This document shows, in pieces, positions 36,081 through 44,912 of a stretch of 64,000 bases of DNA. This DNA is from Tolypothrix brevis GSE-NOS-MK-07-07A (lineage in GTDB: Bacteria; Cyanobacteriota; Cyanobacteriia; Cyanobacteriales; Nostocaceae). Location: positions 1 to 64,000 of the forward strand of contig JAHHIJ010000023.1 of the NCBI GenBank assembly GCA_019358985.1, in the 5' to 3' direction. Position numbers and translations under genes: made by a program. How positions within the stretch are numbered: position 1 is the first letter of the stretch; the number at the start of each line of letters is the position of its first letter. The notes below the pieces were generated by a model. That model searched no databases. It was not told where the DNA came from and worked only from the letters and a program-made list of their open reading frames with translations.

Positions 36081-39000
36081 ATGTCTTTCAATATCTCGGC
36101 TTGGGCAATCAAAAAACCTGTCCCGACGATAGTTATATTTTTAATGTTGACAATAATCGGTTGGTTATCCTTCACTACTTTGGGAATTGATACTGACCCA
36201 AATATTGATGTGCCAACAGTTTCAGTGAGCGTTACCCAACCAGGTGCCGGTCCTGCGGAACTTGAATCTCAAGTAACGAAAAAAATAGAAGATGCTGTTG
36301 CAGGGTTAGGAAACATCGATGAATTGCGTTCTACCGTTACTGATGGTTCATCGAAAACGAGAATAACTTTTATTTTGGGTACAAATAGCGATCGCGCTAC
36401 CAATGATGTCCGCAATGCAATTTCCCAAATTCGTCAAGATTTACCCCAAGATATCAACGATCCGATAGTCGAACGTGTAGATTTTGCTGGTGGTCCCATC
36501 GTCACCTATGCTGTTAGATCCAGCAAGCTTTCTGTAGAAGAATTAAGTAACCTCGTAGACCAAACTATCAGCCGCGCTTTATTATCAGTCAAGGGAGTGG
36601 GGCAAGTTAAACGTATAGGTGGAGTTGACCGAGAAATCCGGATTAACCTTGACCCCAATCGTTTACAATCTCTTGGTATCACCGCTACCCAGGTAAATGA
36701 CCAAGTACGTACTTTTAACATCAACTTACCTGGTGGACGGGCTGAAGTTGGGGGTAGCGAACAAAGTATCCGCACTCTAGGTAGTGCCAAAAGCGTCAAA
36801 GACTTGACAAATTACGAAATTGTCTTACCTAATGGTGGTTCAGTCCGTTTATCTAGTTTGGGGACGGTAGAAGATAAGTTTGGTGACATTCGTCAAGCTG
36901 CACGGTTGAATAACAAACCTGTGGTAGCTTTTCAAGTATTGCGGAGTACAGGCAGCGTCACGGTAACGGTAGAGGAAGGAGTGAAAGCAGCGTTAAAAGA
37001 ACTGCAAAAAACCCTTCCTCAAGATGTGAAGGTGGAATTAATTTTTACCAGAGCCACCCCCGTGCGCGACTCCTACCAAAGCACAATTGATGAATTAGTT
37101 CAAGCCTCAGTCCTAGCGGTAATAGTAATTCTCCTATTTTTGAAAGATTGGCGAGCTACATTAATTACAGCAGTAGCTTTACCTTTGTCGATTATTCCCA
37201 CCTTTTTTGTCCAGCAAGCGTTAGGTTACACCCTCAACAATATGACTTTGTTGGGATTAGCCCTAGCGGTGGGTAACTTGGTAGATGATGCCGTTGTGGA
37301 AATTGAGAACATGGAACGGCACATAGCAATGGGTAAAACACCTTGGGAAGCTTCTTTTGACTCTTCTGATGAAGTGGGACTAGCGGTGATTGCGAGTGCC
37401 GCGACTATTATTGCTGTGTTTTTACCCGTTGCTTTTATGGGTGGTATTCCTGGGCAGTTTTTCCAACCATTTGGTGTTACCGTTGCCGTTTCCACAATTT
37501 TCTCAACTTTTGTGGCACGGATGGTGACGCCGATGATGGGTGCGTATTTGCTCAAGGATAAGAAACACGACGAAGGTGCAAAACAGCACAAGCGGAAATC
37601 CTCCCCTTCCTCGAAAAAGCGGCGTTTTCAACCTTATAAATCACTGTTAAAGTGGGCATTACGCCATAGATTGATCACATTAGCGATCGCTCTGGCTTTT
37701 TTCATTGCCAGTTTGATGCTGATTCCTGGTATACCCAAAGGTTTTGTGGATGACGGAGATGTGGGTATTTCCACTGTTTCCATTGAATTACCCCCAGGTT
37801 CCACTTTGGAAGATATCAACAAAGTAGCAACCCAAGGAACCAACCTCATCCGCCAAAATCCAGCAGTTGAGAGTGTTCTAGCTACAGAAGAAATAAATTC
37901 CGCTACCCTCACCATTAAGCTTAAACCTAGAGAAGAACGAAAAGTTACTCAAAAAGAGTTTGAGGTGCAAATACGTCCTTTATTCCAACAAATACCGGGA
38001 GCGAGAATTAGTGTGCAAAATGAAGGACCAGGTGGTGATGGTAAGGAATTATCTATAGTTCTGCGAAGTGAGAATCCAGACGCTTTGCTTAAAGCTGCTG
38101 ACGCATTAGAAAAGCAGATGCGAAGCGTACCCGGCTTAGTGGAAGTGTCTTCAACTGCGAGTTTGGTCAAACCAGAGATTTTGGTAATTCCTGATCCGCA
38201 ACGTGCCGCAGATTTAGGGGTAACGGTGCAAGCAATTGCCCGGACAGCCTCCTTAGCAACTATAGGCGATAACGAGGCAAATTTGGCGAAATACAATCTG
38301 AGCGATCGCCAAATTCCCATTCGCGTCCAAATCGATCCGAAAGCGCGAGCAGATATCAACACAATCAAAAATCTGCAAGTCCCGACTCAAAATAACACCT
38401 TGGTTCCCCTAATTGCTGTGGCAGACATCCGCTTTGGTAGTGGTCCAGCAACCGTCAACCGCTTTGATCGCGCTCGTCAAGTTGCGGTGCAAGCCAACTT
38501 ACAAGGTATCTCTTTAGGAGAAGGAGTAAATGCAGTTAACAAGTTACCTGCATTCACCAACTTGCCACCAGGAGTCACTCAGCAATCTTCTGGAGGTGCG
38601 AAAATTATGGCAGAAGTCTTCGGTCGCTTTGGTACTGCACTGGGATTGGCATTAATGAGTATCTATGCGATTCTCGTTTTGCTGTATAATAACTTCCTTT
38701 ATCCCATAGCGATTATGATGGCGTTGCCCTTTTGTTTAGGGGGGGCATTGGTAGGATTGATGGTTGCTCAAAAACCTTTGGGAATCTACGCCCTGATTGG
38801 TATAGTTTTATTGATGGGAGTTGTTACCAAAAACTCGATTCTCTTAGTGGACTATGCGATCGTTAATATGCAAGAAGGCAAAAAACAACGTGAGGCGTTG
38901 CTAGAAGCCGGATTATCACGATTGCGCCCAATTTTGATGACTTCTTTGGCAACTATTGCCGGTGTCATTCCTCTAGCTTTAGGAATTGGTGCCGGTGCTG

Positions 39001-39242
39001 AAGTTCGTCAACCAATGGGAGTTGCAATTTTAGGTGGTTTCACAACTTCCACTTTGCTGACTTTGGTGGTTGTGCCTGTGATATTTACTTATATTGACTC
39101 TTTCCAAAGGTGGATTGTAGATACGGCAAAATATGGTATGGGGAAGAAGAAAACGCGTCGCAAGAAGGTTGCTGTTGAAGAAGTTATAAGTTTGCCTTCT
39201 GTTAGGGAAGAACCACCGTCTGAGTACTCAATTCGCAAATAA
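36081..39242 (+). CDS. RND family multidrug/solute efflux permease
   Basis: A 1053-residue inner-membrane proton-driven pump of the AcrB/HAE1 type. It has the expected 12 membrane segments, with TM1 near PVPTIVIFLMLTIIGWLSF. The GNLVDDAVVEIENMERH motif of TM4 contains the paired aspartates of the proton relay. The second half repeats the plan (LLMGVVTKNSILLVDYAI). A longer frame from GTG 35985 adds 32 residues (RIIPIPIAQCPMPIAQ...) derived from a short tandem repeat, so I place the start at ATG 36081, where homologs begin (MSFNISAWAIKKP). It forms an operon with the adaptor. The outer-membrane partner is not in the window. Confidence 0.94.
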   Translation: MSFNISAWAIKKPVPTIVIFLMLTIIGWLSFTTLGIDTDPNIDVPTVSVSVTQPGAGPAELESQVTKKIEDAVAGLGNIDELRSTVTDGSSKTRITFILGTNSDRATNDVRNAISQIRQDLPQDINDPIVERVDFAGGPIVTYAVRSSKLSVEELSNLVDQTISRALLSVKGVGQVKRIGGVDREIRINLDPNRLQSLGITATQVNDQVRTFNINLPGGRAEVGGSEQSIRTLGSAKSVKDLTNYEIVLPNGGSVRLSSLGTVEDKFGDIRQAARLNNKPVVAFQVLRSTGSVTVTVEEGVKAALKELQKTLPQDVKVELIFTRATPVRDSYQSTIDELVQASVLAVIVILLFLKDWRATLITAVALPLSIIPTFFVQQALGYTLNNMTLLGLALAVGNLVDDAVVEIENMERHIAMGKTPWEASFDSSDEVGLAVIASAATIIAVFLPVAFMGGIPGQFFQPFGVTVAVSTIFSTFVARMVTPMMGAYLLKDKKHDEGAKQHKRKSSPSSKKRRFQPYKSLLKWALRHRLITLAIALAFFIASLMLIPGIPKGFVDDGDVGISTVSIELPPGSTLEDINKVATQGTNLIRQNPAVESVLATEEINSATLTIKLKPREERKVTQKEFEVQIRPLFQQIPGARISVQNEGPGGDGKELSIVLRSENPDALLKAADALEKQMRSVPGLVEVSSTASLVKPEILVIPDPQRAADLGVTVQAIARTASLATIGDNEANLAKYNLSDRQIPIRVQIDPKARADINTIKNLQVPTQNNTLVPLIAVADIRFGSGPATVNRFDRARQVAVQANLQGISLGEGVNAVNKLPAFTNLPPGVTQQSSGGAKIMAEVFGRFGTALGLALMSIYAILVLLYNNFLYPIAIMMALPFCLGGALVGLMVAQKPLGIYALIGIVLLMGVVTKNSILLVDYAIVNMQEGKKQREALLEAGLSRLRPILMTSLATIAGVIPLALGIGAGAEVRQPMGVAILGGFTTSTLLTLVVVPVIFTYIDSFQRWIVDTAKYGMGKKKTRRKKVAVEEVISLPSVREEPPSEYSIRK

Positions 39243-39256
39243 TATCATGTCCGCGT

Positions 39257-39275
39257 GTAGAGACGTAGCACTGCA
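39257..39275. repeat. Half copy of GTAGAGACGTAGCA palindrome
   Basis: GTAGAGACGTAGCACTGCA is present, but the right arm is lost. It lies between the RND permease and the convergent higA stop. Confidence 0.6.
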
Positions 39276-39289
39276 TCGACATCAAACTC

Positions 39290-39604
39290 CTATTGGTATC
39301 CAGTCAGAGCTTTAAATTGCGAAATAGCTTGTAATTCCTCCTCTTCTTCTTGGAGAACGTGGTATATTTCCCAATTTTGCTGGAGATTTAACCAAAAACT
39401 CGAACTATTTCCAAAAAACTTGGACAATCGCAGTGCGGTACTCGGTGTGATACCCCGCTTTTGATTTATCAACTCATTGACTCGCTGGTAGGGAACGTGA
39501 AGCGCATCTGCTAGCTGTCGTTGGGTTATTCCCATTGGTTCCAAGAAATCTTTTACTAATATTTCACCTGGATGGGATGGGGGTCTAAACTTGGGGATTT
39601 TCAT
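39290..39604 (-). CDS. higA: HigA-family antitoxin
   Basis: A 104-residue XRE-type antitoxin of the HigA (VapI) family. It binds and neutralises HigB and represses the operon. The N-terminal PPSHPGEILVKDFLEPMG is characteristic and is followed by a helix-turn-helix (TQRQLADALHVPYQRVNELI, then TPSTALRLSKFFGNSS). The gene follows higB by 11 bases on the same strand, the toxin-first order usual for hig systems. A strong palindrome upstream of higB is the expected HigA operator. Complete. Confidence 0.93.
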   Translation of the reverse strand: MKIPKFRPPSHPGEILVKDFLEPMGITQRQLADALHVPYQRVNELINQKRGITPSTALRLSKFFGNSSSFWLNLQQNWEIYHVLQEEEEELQAISQFKALTGYQ

Positions 39605-39615
39605 TGATTTTTATC

Positions 39616-39912
39616 TCAATTATGGTAATCAACTATTTCAATTTCCGATGCACCTTCGAGTATCCACGTAAAACAAATTCGATATTGCTCATTAATCCGA
39701 ATACTATGCTGTCCCTTACGTTCGCCTTTTAGTGCTTCTAATCGATTTCCCGGTGGGACTTTAATGTCATCTAGTGATGATGCGGCGTTGAGTTGGTCTA
39801 ATTTTCTACGGGCAACTTCCAGCAAATTTGTCGGACATTGCTTGCGAGCTTCCTTGGAGTCATTCCCATCAAAAATGTCTTCTGTCCCCTGGTCTTTAAA
39901 TGATACTATCAT
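39616..39912 (-). CDS. higB: HigB-family (RelE/ParE fold) toxin
   Basis: A 98-residue toxin of the HigB/RelE superfamily, a ribosome-dependent mRNA interferase in studied members. Core features are ARRKLDQLNAASSLDDIKVP, the LEALKGERKGQHSIRINEQY segment with basic catalytic residues, and the C-terminal RICFTWILEGASEIEIVDYHN. Length is normal. The start codon lies four bases from a 27-base operator palindrome and no Shine-Dalgarno sequence is visible, so translation may be weak or leaderless. It is partnered by higA. Confidence 0.93.
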   Translation of the reverse strand: MIVSFKDQGTEDIFDGNDSKEARKQCPTNLLEVARRKLDQLNAASSLDDIKVPPGNRLEALKGERKGQHSIRINEQYRICFTWILEGASEIEIVDYHN

Positions 39913-39916
39913 AAAT

Positions 39917-39943
39917 TAGCATGATAACACGGTTATCATGCTA
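39917..39943. promoter_or_regulatory. HigBA operator, perfect 12+3+12 palindrome
   Basis: TAGCATGATAAC, three bases, GTTATCATGCTA: both arms complementary over all 12 positions. It ends four bases from the higB start, so bound HigA would block initiation. Confidence 0.8.
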
Positions 39944-40020
39944 CCAAAAATATACGATGAAGACGAAACTTATAGGCTTCAAAGTGCCAAGATAGGTAGT
40001 AGAAGGATATTAAAGCTCGT

Positions 40021-41553
40021 ATGCCAGAACTACGCCAATCAATTGCCCAGCACTACCACGATCGCACTAAATACGATCCGCAAACACTTGCCTCGAAAAG
40101 TCACAGCATTGACTGGGCAAAGCAGCCTGTGCCTTTTAAAGAGTACAAAATTGGCTCTTCCTTCGATCTCAAACCCTACATCCAAGAAAAACCAGGGGAA
40201 TTTGCCGATAACTCAGATGCTCAATGGTGGCAAAGACTTTCGCGGCTGCTATTTTGTAGTTATGGACTGACGGCGAAAATGCCTTCAATGGGAAGCACAG
40301 TTTATCTACGATCCGCACCGAGTGCAGGTGGATTGTATCCCGCTGAAGTGTATGTAGTTTCTCGTGGTACGCCGTTGTTACCACCTGGATTGTATAATTA
40401 TCAGTGTCGCGATCATTCGCTGATGCATTATTGGGAAAGTGATGTTTGGCAAGGTTTACAATCTGCTTGTTTGTGGCATCCCACATTAGAAAATACCCAA
40501 TTAGCGATTATCATCACTGCGGTTTTCTATCGATCGCAGTGGCGTTATGAAGATAGAGCTTATCGCCGGATTTTTCTCGATTCTGGACACCTTTTAGGTA
40601 ATATTGAGTTAGCTGGTGCAATTACAGATTATCGTCCCCACTTAATCGGCGGTTTTGTGGATGAAGCGGTAAATGAACTACTTTATCTCGATTCACAACA
40701 AGAAGGAACATTAGCTGTTTTGCCTCTGGCTGACTTATTGGATGTCAAACAAAATCTGCCTTTAGGGCGAACCGCTTTACCATCCCCCACGGAAGTTGAT
40801 TATCCCCAAATACCCGATGGCGAACTGTTGAGATATTTCCATACCTCCACACAAATTCTACCAGGTACCACTGGCAAGCTCAACTTACCAGAGGTGAAAC
40901 AAGAAAAATCTTTAGAAGATAAATACAACTTTCCTTTTTGTCAAAAAATTCCTACGGCTACCATACCCATCGACTGGGGAAACAAGCTAGAGGAACTGGA
41001 AACAAACATCCTGAAGCGACGTTCTACCCGCGCTTACAGCGGTAGTGATTTAACTTTTGATGAACTGAAAGCTTTACTCAATTTTACTTACCAACCGAAA
41101 AGTTACATCGAACAAGGTTTAGAGCCAGATCCAGACTACTTTGATTTGAATCTAATCGAAACATTTATTGCTGTTTCTGGAGTGAAAGGACTTGATGCCG
41201 GGTGTTATTATTACGCACCTAAAGCGCAAGAATTAAGACAAATTCGCTTTAAAAACTTCCAGCAAGAATTACACTATCTATGCTTGGGGCAAGAATTAGG
41301 GCGAGATGCGGCTGCGGTGCTTTTTCATACAGCGGACTTGAAAAATGCTGTAGCTCAATATGGCGATCGCGTTTACCGTTATTTACACATGGATGCCGGT
41401 CATTTGGGGCAAAGGTTGAATTTAGCAGCTATTCGCCTCAATTTGGGCGTCAGCGGTATCGGTGGCTTCTTCGACGACCATGTGAATGAGGTTTTAGGTA
41501 TTCCTGGCGAGGAGGCAGTTGTGTATATCACAACTTTGGGAAGACCAAGGTAA
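40021..41553 (+). CDS. SagB/ThcOx-type dehydrogenase with two nitroreductase domains
   Basis: A 510-residue FMN-dependent oxidoreductase of the SagB/ThcOx family, which in natural-product clusters oxidises azolines to azoles. Two nitroreductase-like halves are visible. The first has STVYLRSAPSAGGLYPAE and HLLGNIELAG. The second has LKRRSTRAYSGSDLTFDEL, YYYAPKAQELRQI and the C-terminal LNLGVSGIGGFFDDHVNEVLG. No precursor peptide, YcaO or transporter gene lies nearby, so this is probably one of the stand-alone cyanobacterial members whose substrate is unknown. ATG 40021 is preceded by AGAAGGA. It diverges from higBA, separated by the operator region. Confidence 0.88.
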   Translation: MPELRQSIAQHYHDRTKYDPQTLASKSHSIDWAKQPVPFKEYKIGSSFDLKPYIQEKPGEFADNSDAQWWQRLSRLLFCSYGLTAKMPSMGSTVYLRSAPSAGGLYPAEVYVVSRGTPLLPPGLYNYQCRDHSLMHYWESDVWQGLQSACLWHPTLENTQLAIIITAVFYRSQWRYEDRAYRRIFLDSGHLLGNIELAGAITDYRPHLIGGFVDEAVNELLYLDSQQEGTLAVLPLADLLDVKQNLPLGRTALPSPTEVDYPQIPDGELLRYFHTSTQILPGTTGKLNLPEVKQEKSLEDKYNFPFCQKIPTATIPIDWGNKLEELETNILKRRSTRAYSGSDLTFDELKALLNFTYQPKSYIEQGLEPDPDYFDLNLIETFIAVSGVKGLDAGCYYYAPKAQELRQIRFKNFQQELHYLCLGQELGRDAAAVLFHTADLKNAVAQYGDRVYRYLHMDAGHLGQRLNLAAIRLNLGVSGIGGFFDDHVNEVLGIPGEEAVVYITTLGRPR

Positions 41554-41580
41554 AACCGTGTTTGATTAATTACTTACTTT

Positions 41581-41774
41581 TGTAAAGACGTTCCGCCGGA
41601 ACGTCTCTACGATGGTAGGTAGGTTTTTATTAGTGTTAATTAAAGGGGCATAATAACACCATTGTAAAGACGTTCCGCCGGAACGTCTCTACGATGGTGG
41701 GTAGGTTTTTATTAGTGTTAATTAAAGGGGCATAATAACACCATTGTAAAGACGTTCCGCCGGAACGTCTCTAC
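41581..41774. repeat. 82-base tandem repeat, about 2.4 copies
   Basis: Units start at 41581, 41663 and 41745, each beginning TGTAAAGACGTTCCGCCGGA. They continue through ACGATGGTAGGTAGG and TTTTTATTAGTGTTAATTAA to GGGGCATAATAACACCAT. The first two units are nearly identical. The third stops after CGTCTCTAC. Related dispersed copies occur at 42601, 45746 and 48248. Confidence 0.9.
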
Positions 41775-41836
41775 TTAAAATGTAAAGGTAGTTCGCATCA
41801 ATCCAATCCAATTTGATATTCAAAAATAATGGCAAA

Positions 41837-42465
41837 TTAATCTTCGCCACTTTTAGTGGGAGCAGGAAGTAGAATACCTTCTTCGAGCAAGGCATCCATC
41901 AGAATCTTCCGCAGAACGCGCTGAATTTGAAGATGTTTTCCCGGCTTCACCTTCGTCAATGTCCGCAGGAAATGATCGCCCACACCCAAGTTCCACCTCT
42001 GATTCTTTGATTGAGAGCGCTAAAAAAAGCATCAATGCTTTCATCATCAGCAGTGTTTGTTTCTAAGTTCTTGGCGCGAGTGCTAGCTACCTTCAGCCAA
42101 TAGTTGATAAATTTCAGCGCGATCGCTGCTACAATCAAAATGCCAATGCTCTGAGCAATACCAATTCCTACTGTTATCCAAAATCCTGATGGGATACGGC
42201 TAATCAGGTTTAATGTATATTGTTGCAGGTTTTCACCTCGATAGATTAGAAAACCATTAACACCTACAATCAAAATGCACAATATTAAGCAACTAATTAA
42301 CAAAAACCTTGTGATGTTCCGACGCAGGATTTTGAGCTTTCTATCGTTGAGCTTCAGTATTGAGACTTTAATCAATAGCTTCGATAAATTGCCTACCAAC
42401 CATGTTAATAATAAAAAAATAAAGATGACAATGGCGACTTTAGCAAAAATAATTAATATGTTCAT
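41837..42465 (-). pseudogene. MscS-type mechanosensitive channel, internal deletion and frameshift
   Basis: The 5' part encodes 150-160 residues with three hydrophobic segments (VAIVIFIFLLLTWLVGNL, FLLISCLILCILIVGVNG, GIAQSIGILIVAAIALKF) followed by STRAKNLETNTADDES and IDAFFSALNQ, typical of the N-terminal half of cyanobacterial MscS-like channels. The frame then stops after VWAIISCGH. In the next frame the sequence continues to a proper stop at 41837 as VGDHFLRTLTKVKPGK and VLRKILMDALLEEGILLPAP, resembling the family C-terminus. The pore and beta domain are missing. I infer a large internal deletion plus a frame change, so no channel is made. Confidence 0.68.
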
Positions 42466-42600
42466 TTGTCAAAAAATTAATCTTGTTTTAGAATTTAGAT
42501 TTGGAAGTTGACCAATCTAAATTCTAAAATACCAAATTCAAAATGGCATCGTTTTTTGTACATCCTTTAAGTGATATTAACTTTTTTTCGGTAAATCATA

Positions 42601-42671
42601 AGAGACCCTGACGGACTGAACGTCTCGACGACGGTAGGTATGTTTTTATTACTGTTAATTAAACGGACATG
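42601..42671. repeat. Degenerate dispersed copy of the 82-base repeat
   Basis: GACGGACTGAACGTCTCG, ACGACGGTAGGTATG and TTTTTATTACTGTTAATTAA followed by ACGGACATGATA match the tandem unit at 41581. The palindromic part is eroded. It lies in the gap before the acyltransferase gene. No gene is seen in 42466-42754. Confidence 0.7.
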
Positions 42672-42754
42672 ATACTAGAGGATAAAGTGTCAGGCTAATT
42701 TTCCGCTAAGTTAGAGATTACTCATCTTAAAGTAACACAATCTGGAGACTTACC

Positions 42755-44140
42755 TTGCCGCATTTGATTGACCGCGCTCAACCACGTCTAGAATTTATCC
42801 CACAGCGCTTTAATTTGCTTGTATACTATGTTGTGAAAGCGCTATTACCAGTGTTGCAGCGCTTTCGGCTTCGACCGTGGCTGCCTGCGGGTATCGCGCA
42901 AATTGAAACGGTGAATGTGGAGATGTTAGTCAATCTCTACGAAAGATTTCAAAATGGGAAAATTCGCTTTTTAATGGCGTTTCGTCACTCTGAGGTTGAC
43001 GATCCTCTTTCGATGATGCATTTGCTCTCCAAGGCTTTACCAAGAGTAGCACGTCAACAAAAGATTTCATTACAATACCCCGCTCATTCTTACTTTCTCT
43101 ATGACCGGGGGATGACTCTGTGGGCTGGAAAATGGCTGGGTTGGATGTTGTCTAGTTTGGGAGGGTTATCGATTTATCGAGGTAAGCGACTCGATAGAGT
43201 TGGTTTGCGTTCCTCGCGGGAGTTATTTGCCAATGGCAAGTTCCCTATTAGTATAGCGCCAGAGGGAGGCACTAATGGACATAGTGAAATTGTTAGTCCT
43301 TTAGAACCTGGAGTTGCTCAGTTAGGCTTTTGGTGTGCTGAAGATTTGGCGAAAGCTAATCGTTCTGAGGAAGTTTTAATTGTGCCGATCGCTATTCAAT
43401 ATTTTTACATTAATCCAAGTTGGAAAAAACTCGATTCACTTTTGAGTAAGTTAGAAACTGATAGCGGTTTATCTATACAGCCTATTACTGAATCAATTGA
43501 GAGAGAAAAGTTATTTTCAGAGCGAATTTTGCGGCTTGGTGAACATGTGCTTTGCCAGATGGAACAATTTAGCGATCGCTTTTATCATCAACCACCATCT
43601 ACTAACTCTAATCAAGATATTGATACTCGACTTCAAGCAATATTAAATAAAGGCTTACAAGCAGCAGAGCAATATTTTAATTTAGAAAGTGGTGGAACTG
43701 TAATTGAACGATGTCGCCGTATTGAGTCTGCCGGGTGGGAAGATATTTACCGAGCAGATTTGCCAGATTTTAATAATTTATCGCCTTTACATCGCGGCTT
43801 AGCAGATTGGATTGCGGAAGAAGCATCTCTGCGGATGTTACATATGCGTTTAGCAGAGAGTTTTGTTGCGGTTACAGCAAATTATATCAAAGAAAAGCCT
43901 ACTTTTGAAAGATTTGCGGAAACATCTTTAATTTTGTTTGATTTAATCTCTCGCATTAAAGGAGATAAAAACCCTGCAAGACCTCGTTTAGGTTGGCGAA
44001 AAACGCGGGTAACAATAGGTGAACCAATTTCAGTTACAGAACGTTTTTCAAGTTATCAGAAAAATCGCCTTAGCGCCAGACAAGCGGTTGATGATTTGAA
44101 GGAAGATTTGCAAACAGCCTTAGAGAAGATGATTTCGTGA
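42755..44140 (+). CDS. Lysophospholipid/glycerol-3-phosphate acyltransferase-like protein
   Basis: A 461-residue PlsC-type acyltransferase that likely acylates a lysophospholipid or other lipid at the membrane. The catalytic H-X4-D motif is FRHSEVDDPLS, and the second block is ISIAPEGGTNGHSE (variant of the EGTR motif). A helix with WLGWMLSSLGGLSIYRG lies between. The 200-residue C-terminal extension, rich in charged helices, is longer than in typical PlsC and is seen in some cyanobacterial members. The start is weak (TTG codon at 42755), with GGAGA 10 bases upstream. The downstream AbrB frame overlaps by four bases. Confidence 0.87.
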   Translation: MPHLIDRAQPRLEFIPQRFNLLVYYVVKALLPVLQRFRLRPWLPAGIAQIETVNVEMLVNLYERFQNGKIRFLMAFRHSEVDDPLSMMHLLSKALPRVARQQKISLQYPAHSYFLYDRGMTLWAGKWLGWMLSSLGGLSIYRGKRLDRVGLRSSRELFANGKFPISIAPEGGTNGHSEIVSPLEPGVAQLGFWCAEDLAKANRSEEVLIVPIAIQYFYINPSWKKLDSLLSKLETDSGLSIQPITESIEREKLFSERILRLGEHVLCQMEQFSDRFYHQPPSTNSNQDIDTRLQAILNKGLQAAEQYFNLESGGTVIERCRRIESAGWEDIYRADLPDFNNLSPLHRGLADWIAEEASLRMLHMRLAESFVAVTANYIKEKPTFERFAETSLILFDLISRIKGDKNPARPRLGWRKTRVTIGEPISVTERFSSYQKNRLSARQAVDDLKEDLQTALEKMIS

Positions 44141-44205
44141 TAACTCAACTTTTTATCAATGATATAATTTGGACATCATTCTTATTTTTTTGGCTTTGTG
44201 AACTC

Positions 44206-44412
44206 GTGGAAATCACAAAATTATCTAGTGAAGGACAAGTTATTATTCCTAAGTCTTTGCGGGAAGCGCATCATTGGGAAGTCGGTCAAGAACTCATCGC
44301 TATTGATATGGGTGATGGTATTCTTCTCAAACCTAAAAAACCTTTTCCAGAAACCAAATTGGATGATGTAGCTGGTAGCTTAAAATATCAAGGTAAACCG
44401 GAAAGCTGTTGA
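44206..44412 (+). CDS. AbrB/MazE-type antitoxin, apparently orphan
   Basis: A 68-residue swapped-hairpin AbrB-fold protein (MEITKLSSEGQVIIPKSLREA, GQELIAIDMGDGILLKPKKP), the usual antitoxin and autorepressor of VapBC- or MazEF-type pairs. I chose GTG 44206, because the 23 upstream residues in the open frame are hydrophobic and unrelated to the family. No PIN or MazF toxin follows: four bases after its stop, a convergent xisI gene ends. It is either a solitary AbrB regulator or an antitoxin that lost its toxin. Confidence 0.8.
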   Translation: MEITKLSSEGQVIIPKSLREAHHWEVGQELIAIDMGDGILLKPKKPFPETKLDDVAGSLKYQGKPESC

Positions 44413-44416
44413 TTTT

Positions 44417-44746
44417 TTATTCAACAGAAAACTCAGTAAACTTCCGCTTATATGGAGCCTGAAAACCCAAAATAATATCTTGTTTCGGAACTCCAGCAGC
44501 TACTAACTCATTAGCCACACCTACCTCAGTTCCATCACGTTGAATCCAAATCTTGCCATCTTTAATATCAACATGAATGATGCAACCATAAACGCGTCTC
44601 AGTTCTTCCCATCCCAAATGAAGCATTTGATAATGGTCGTGCGTTGTATCAAAAATCAGCTGTATTTCTGTATCGTCATTTGAGTGGTGGATTGAATGAT
44701 TTTTGAGTATTGACTGCACTAATTCACGGTAGTTTATTCCTTCCAT
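44417..44746 (-). CDS. xisI: XisI-family protein (fdxN element excision controlling factor)
   Basis: A 109-residue XisI-like protein. In Anabaena, XisH and XisI help the XisF recombinase excise the fdxN element during heterocyst differentiation. Many cyanobacteria carry several xisHI pairs of unknown use. Family features include QLIFDTTHDHYQMLHLGWEE, HVDIKDGKIWIQRDGTE and the C-terminal GFQAPYKRKFTEFSVE. The usual xisH partner is absent upstream and no remnant is visible in 44747-44912. It converges on the orphan AbrB gene. A GAGG ribosome site precedes the ATG. Confidence 0.88.
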   Translation of the reverse strand: MEGINYRELVQSILKNHSIHHSNDDTEIQLIFDTTHDHYQMLHLGWEELRRVYGCIIHVDIKDGKIWIQRDGTEVGVANELVAAGVPKQDIILGFQAPYKRKFTEFSVE

Positions 44747-44842
44747 AGCAAAACCTCTTCTTTAATTGGAGAAAAAATACCCGCGATGCGATCGCATGAT
44801 TGAAGTTATTCGATTAGCCAAAAATAACTTTTTTATACCTGC

Positions 44843-44884
44843 AAATAAACCGCAAAGAATCTTCATGTTCTTCACGGTTTATTT
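44843..44884. terminator. Long hairpin downstream of the phoD remnant
   Basis: AAATAAACCG (44843-44852) pairs with CGGTTTATTT (44875-44884), with inner AAGAA/TTCTT pairing. It lies 29 bases beyond the phoD remnant stop on the minus strand and probably once terminated it. Confidence 0.7.
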
Positions 44885-44912
44885 ACGTCTTCCCTACCGA
44901 AAACTGCGCTTT

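Noticed and set aside
39938-40270. 110-codon plus-strand ORF upstream of the SagB gene
   Set aside because: It has no family-like content and overlaps the start of the well-supported SagB frame.
41581-41774. Possible CRISPR-like array
   Set aside because: The period is regular, but the sequence between the palindromes is identical in each unit, so there are no spacers. It is a plain tandem repeat.
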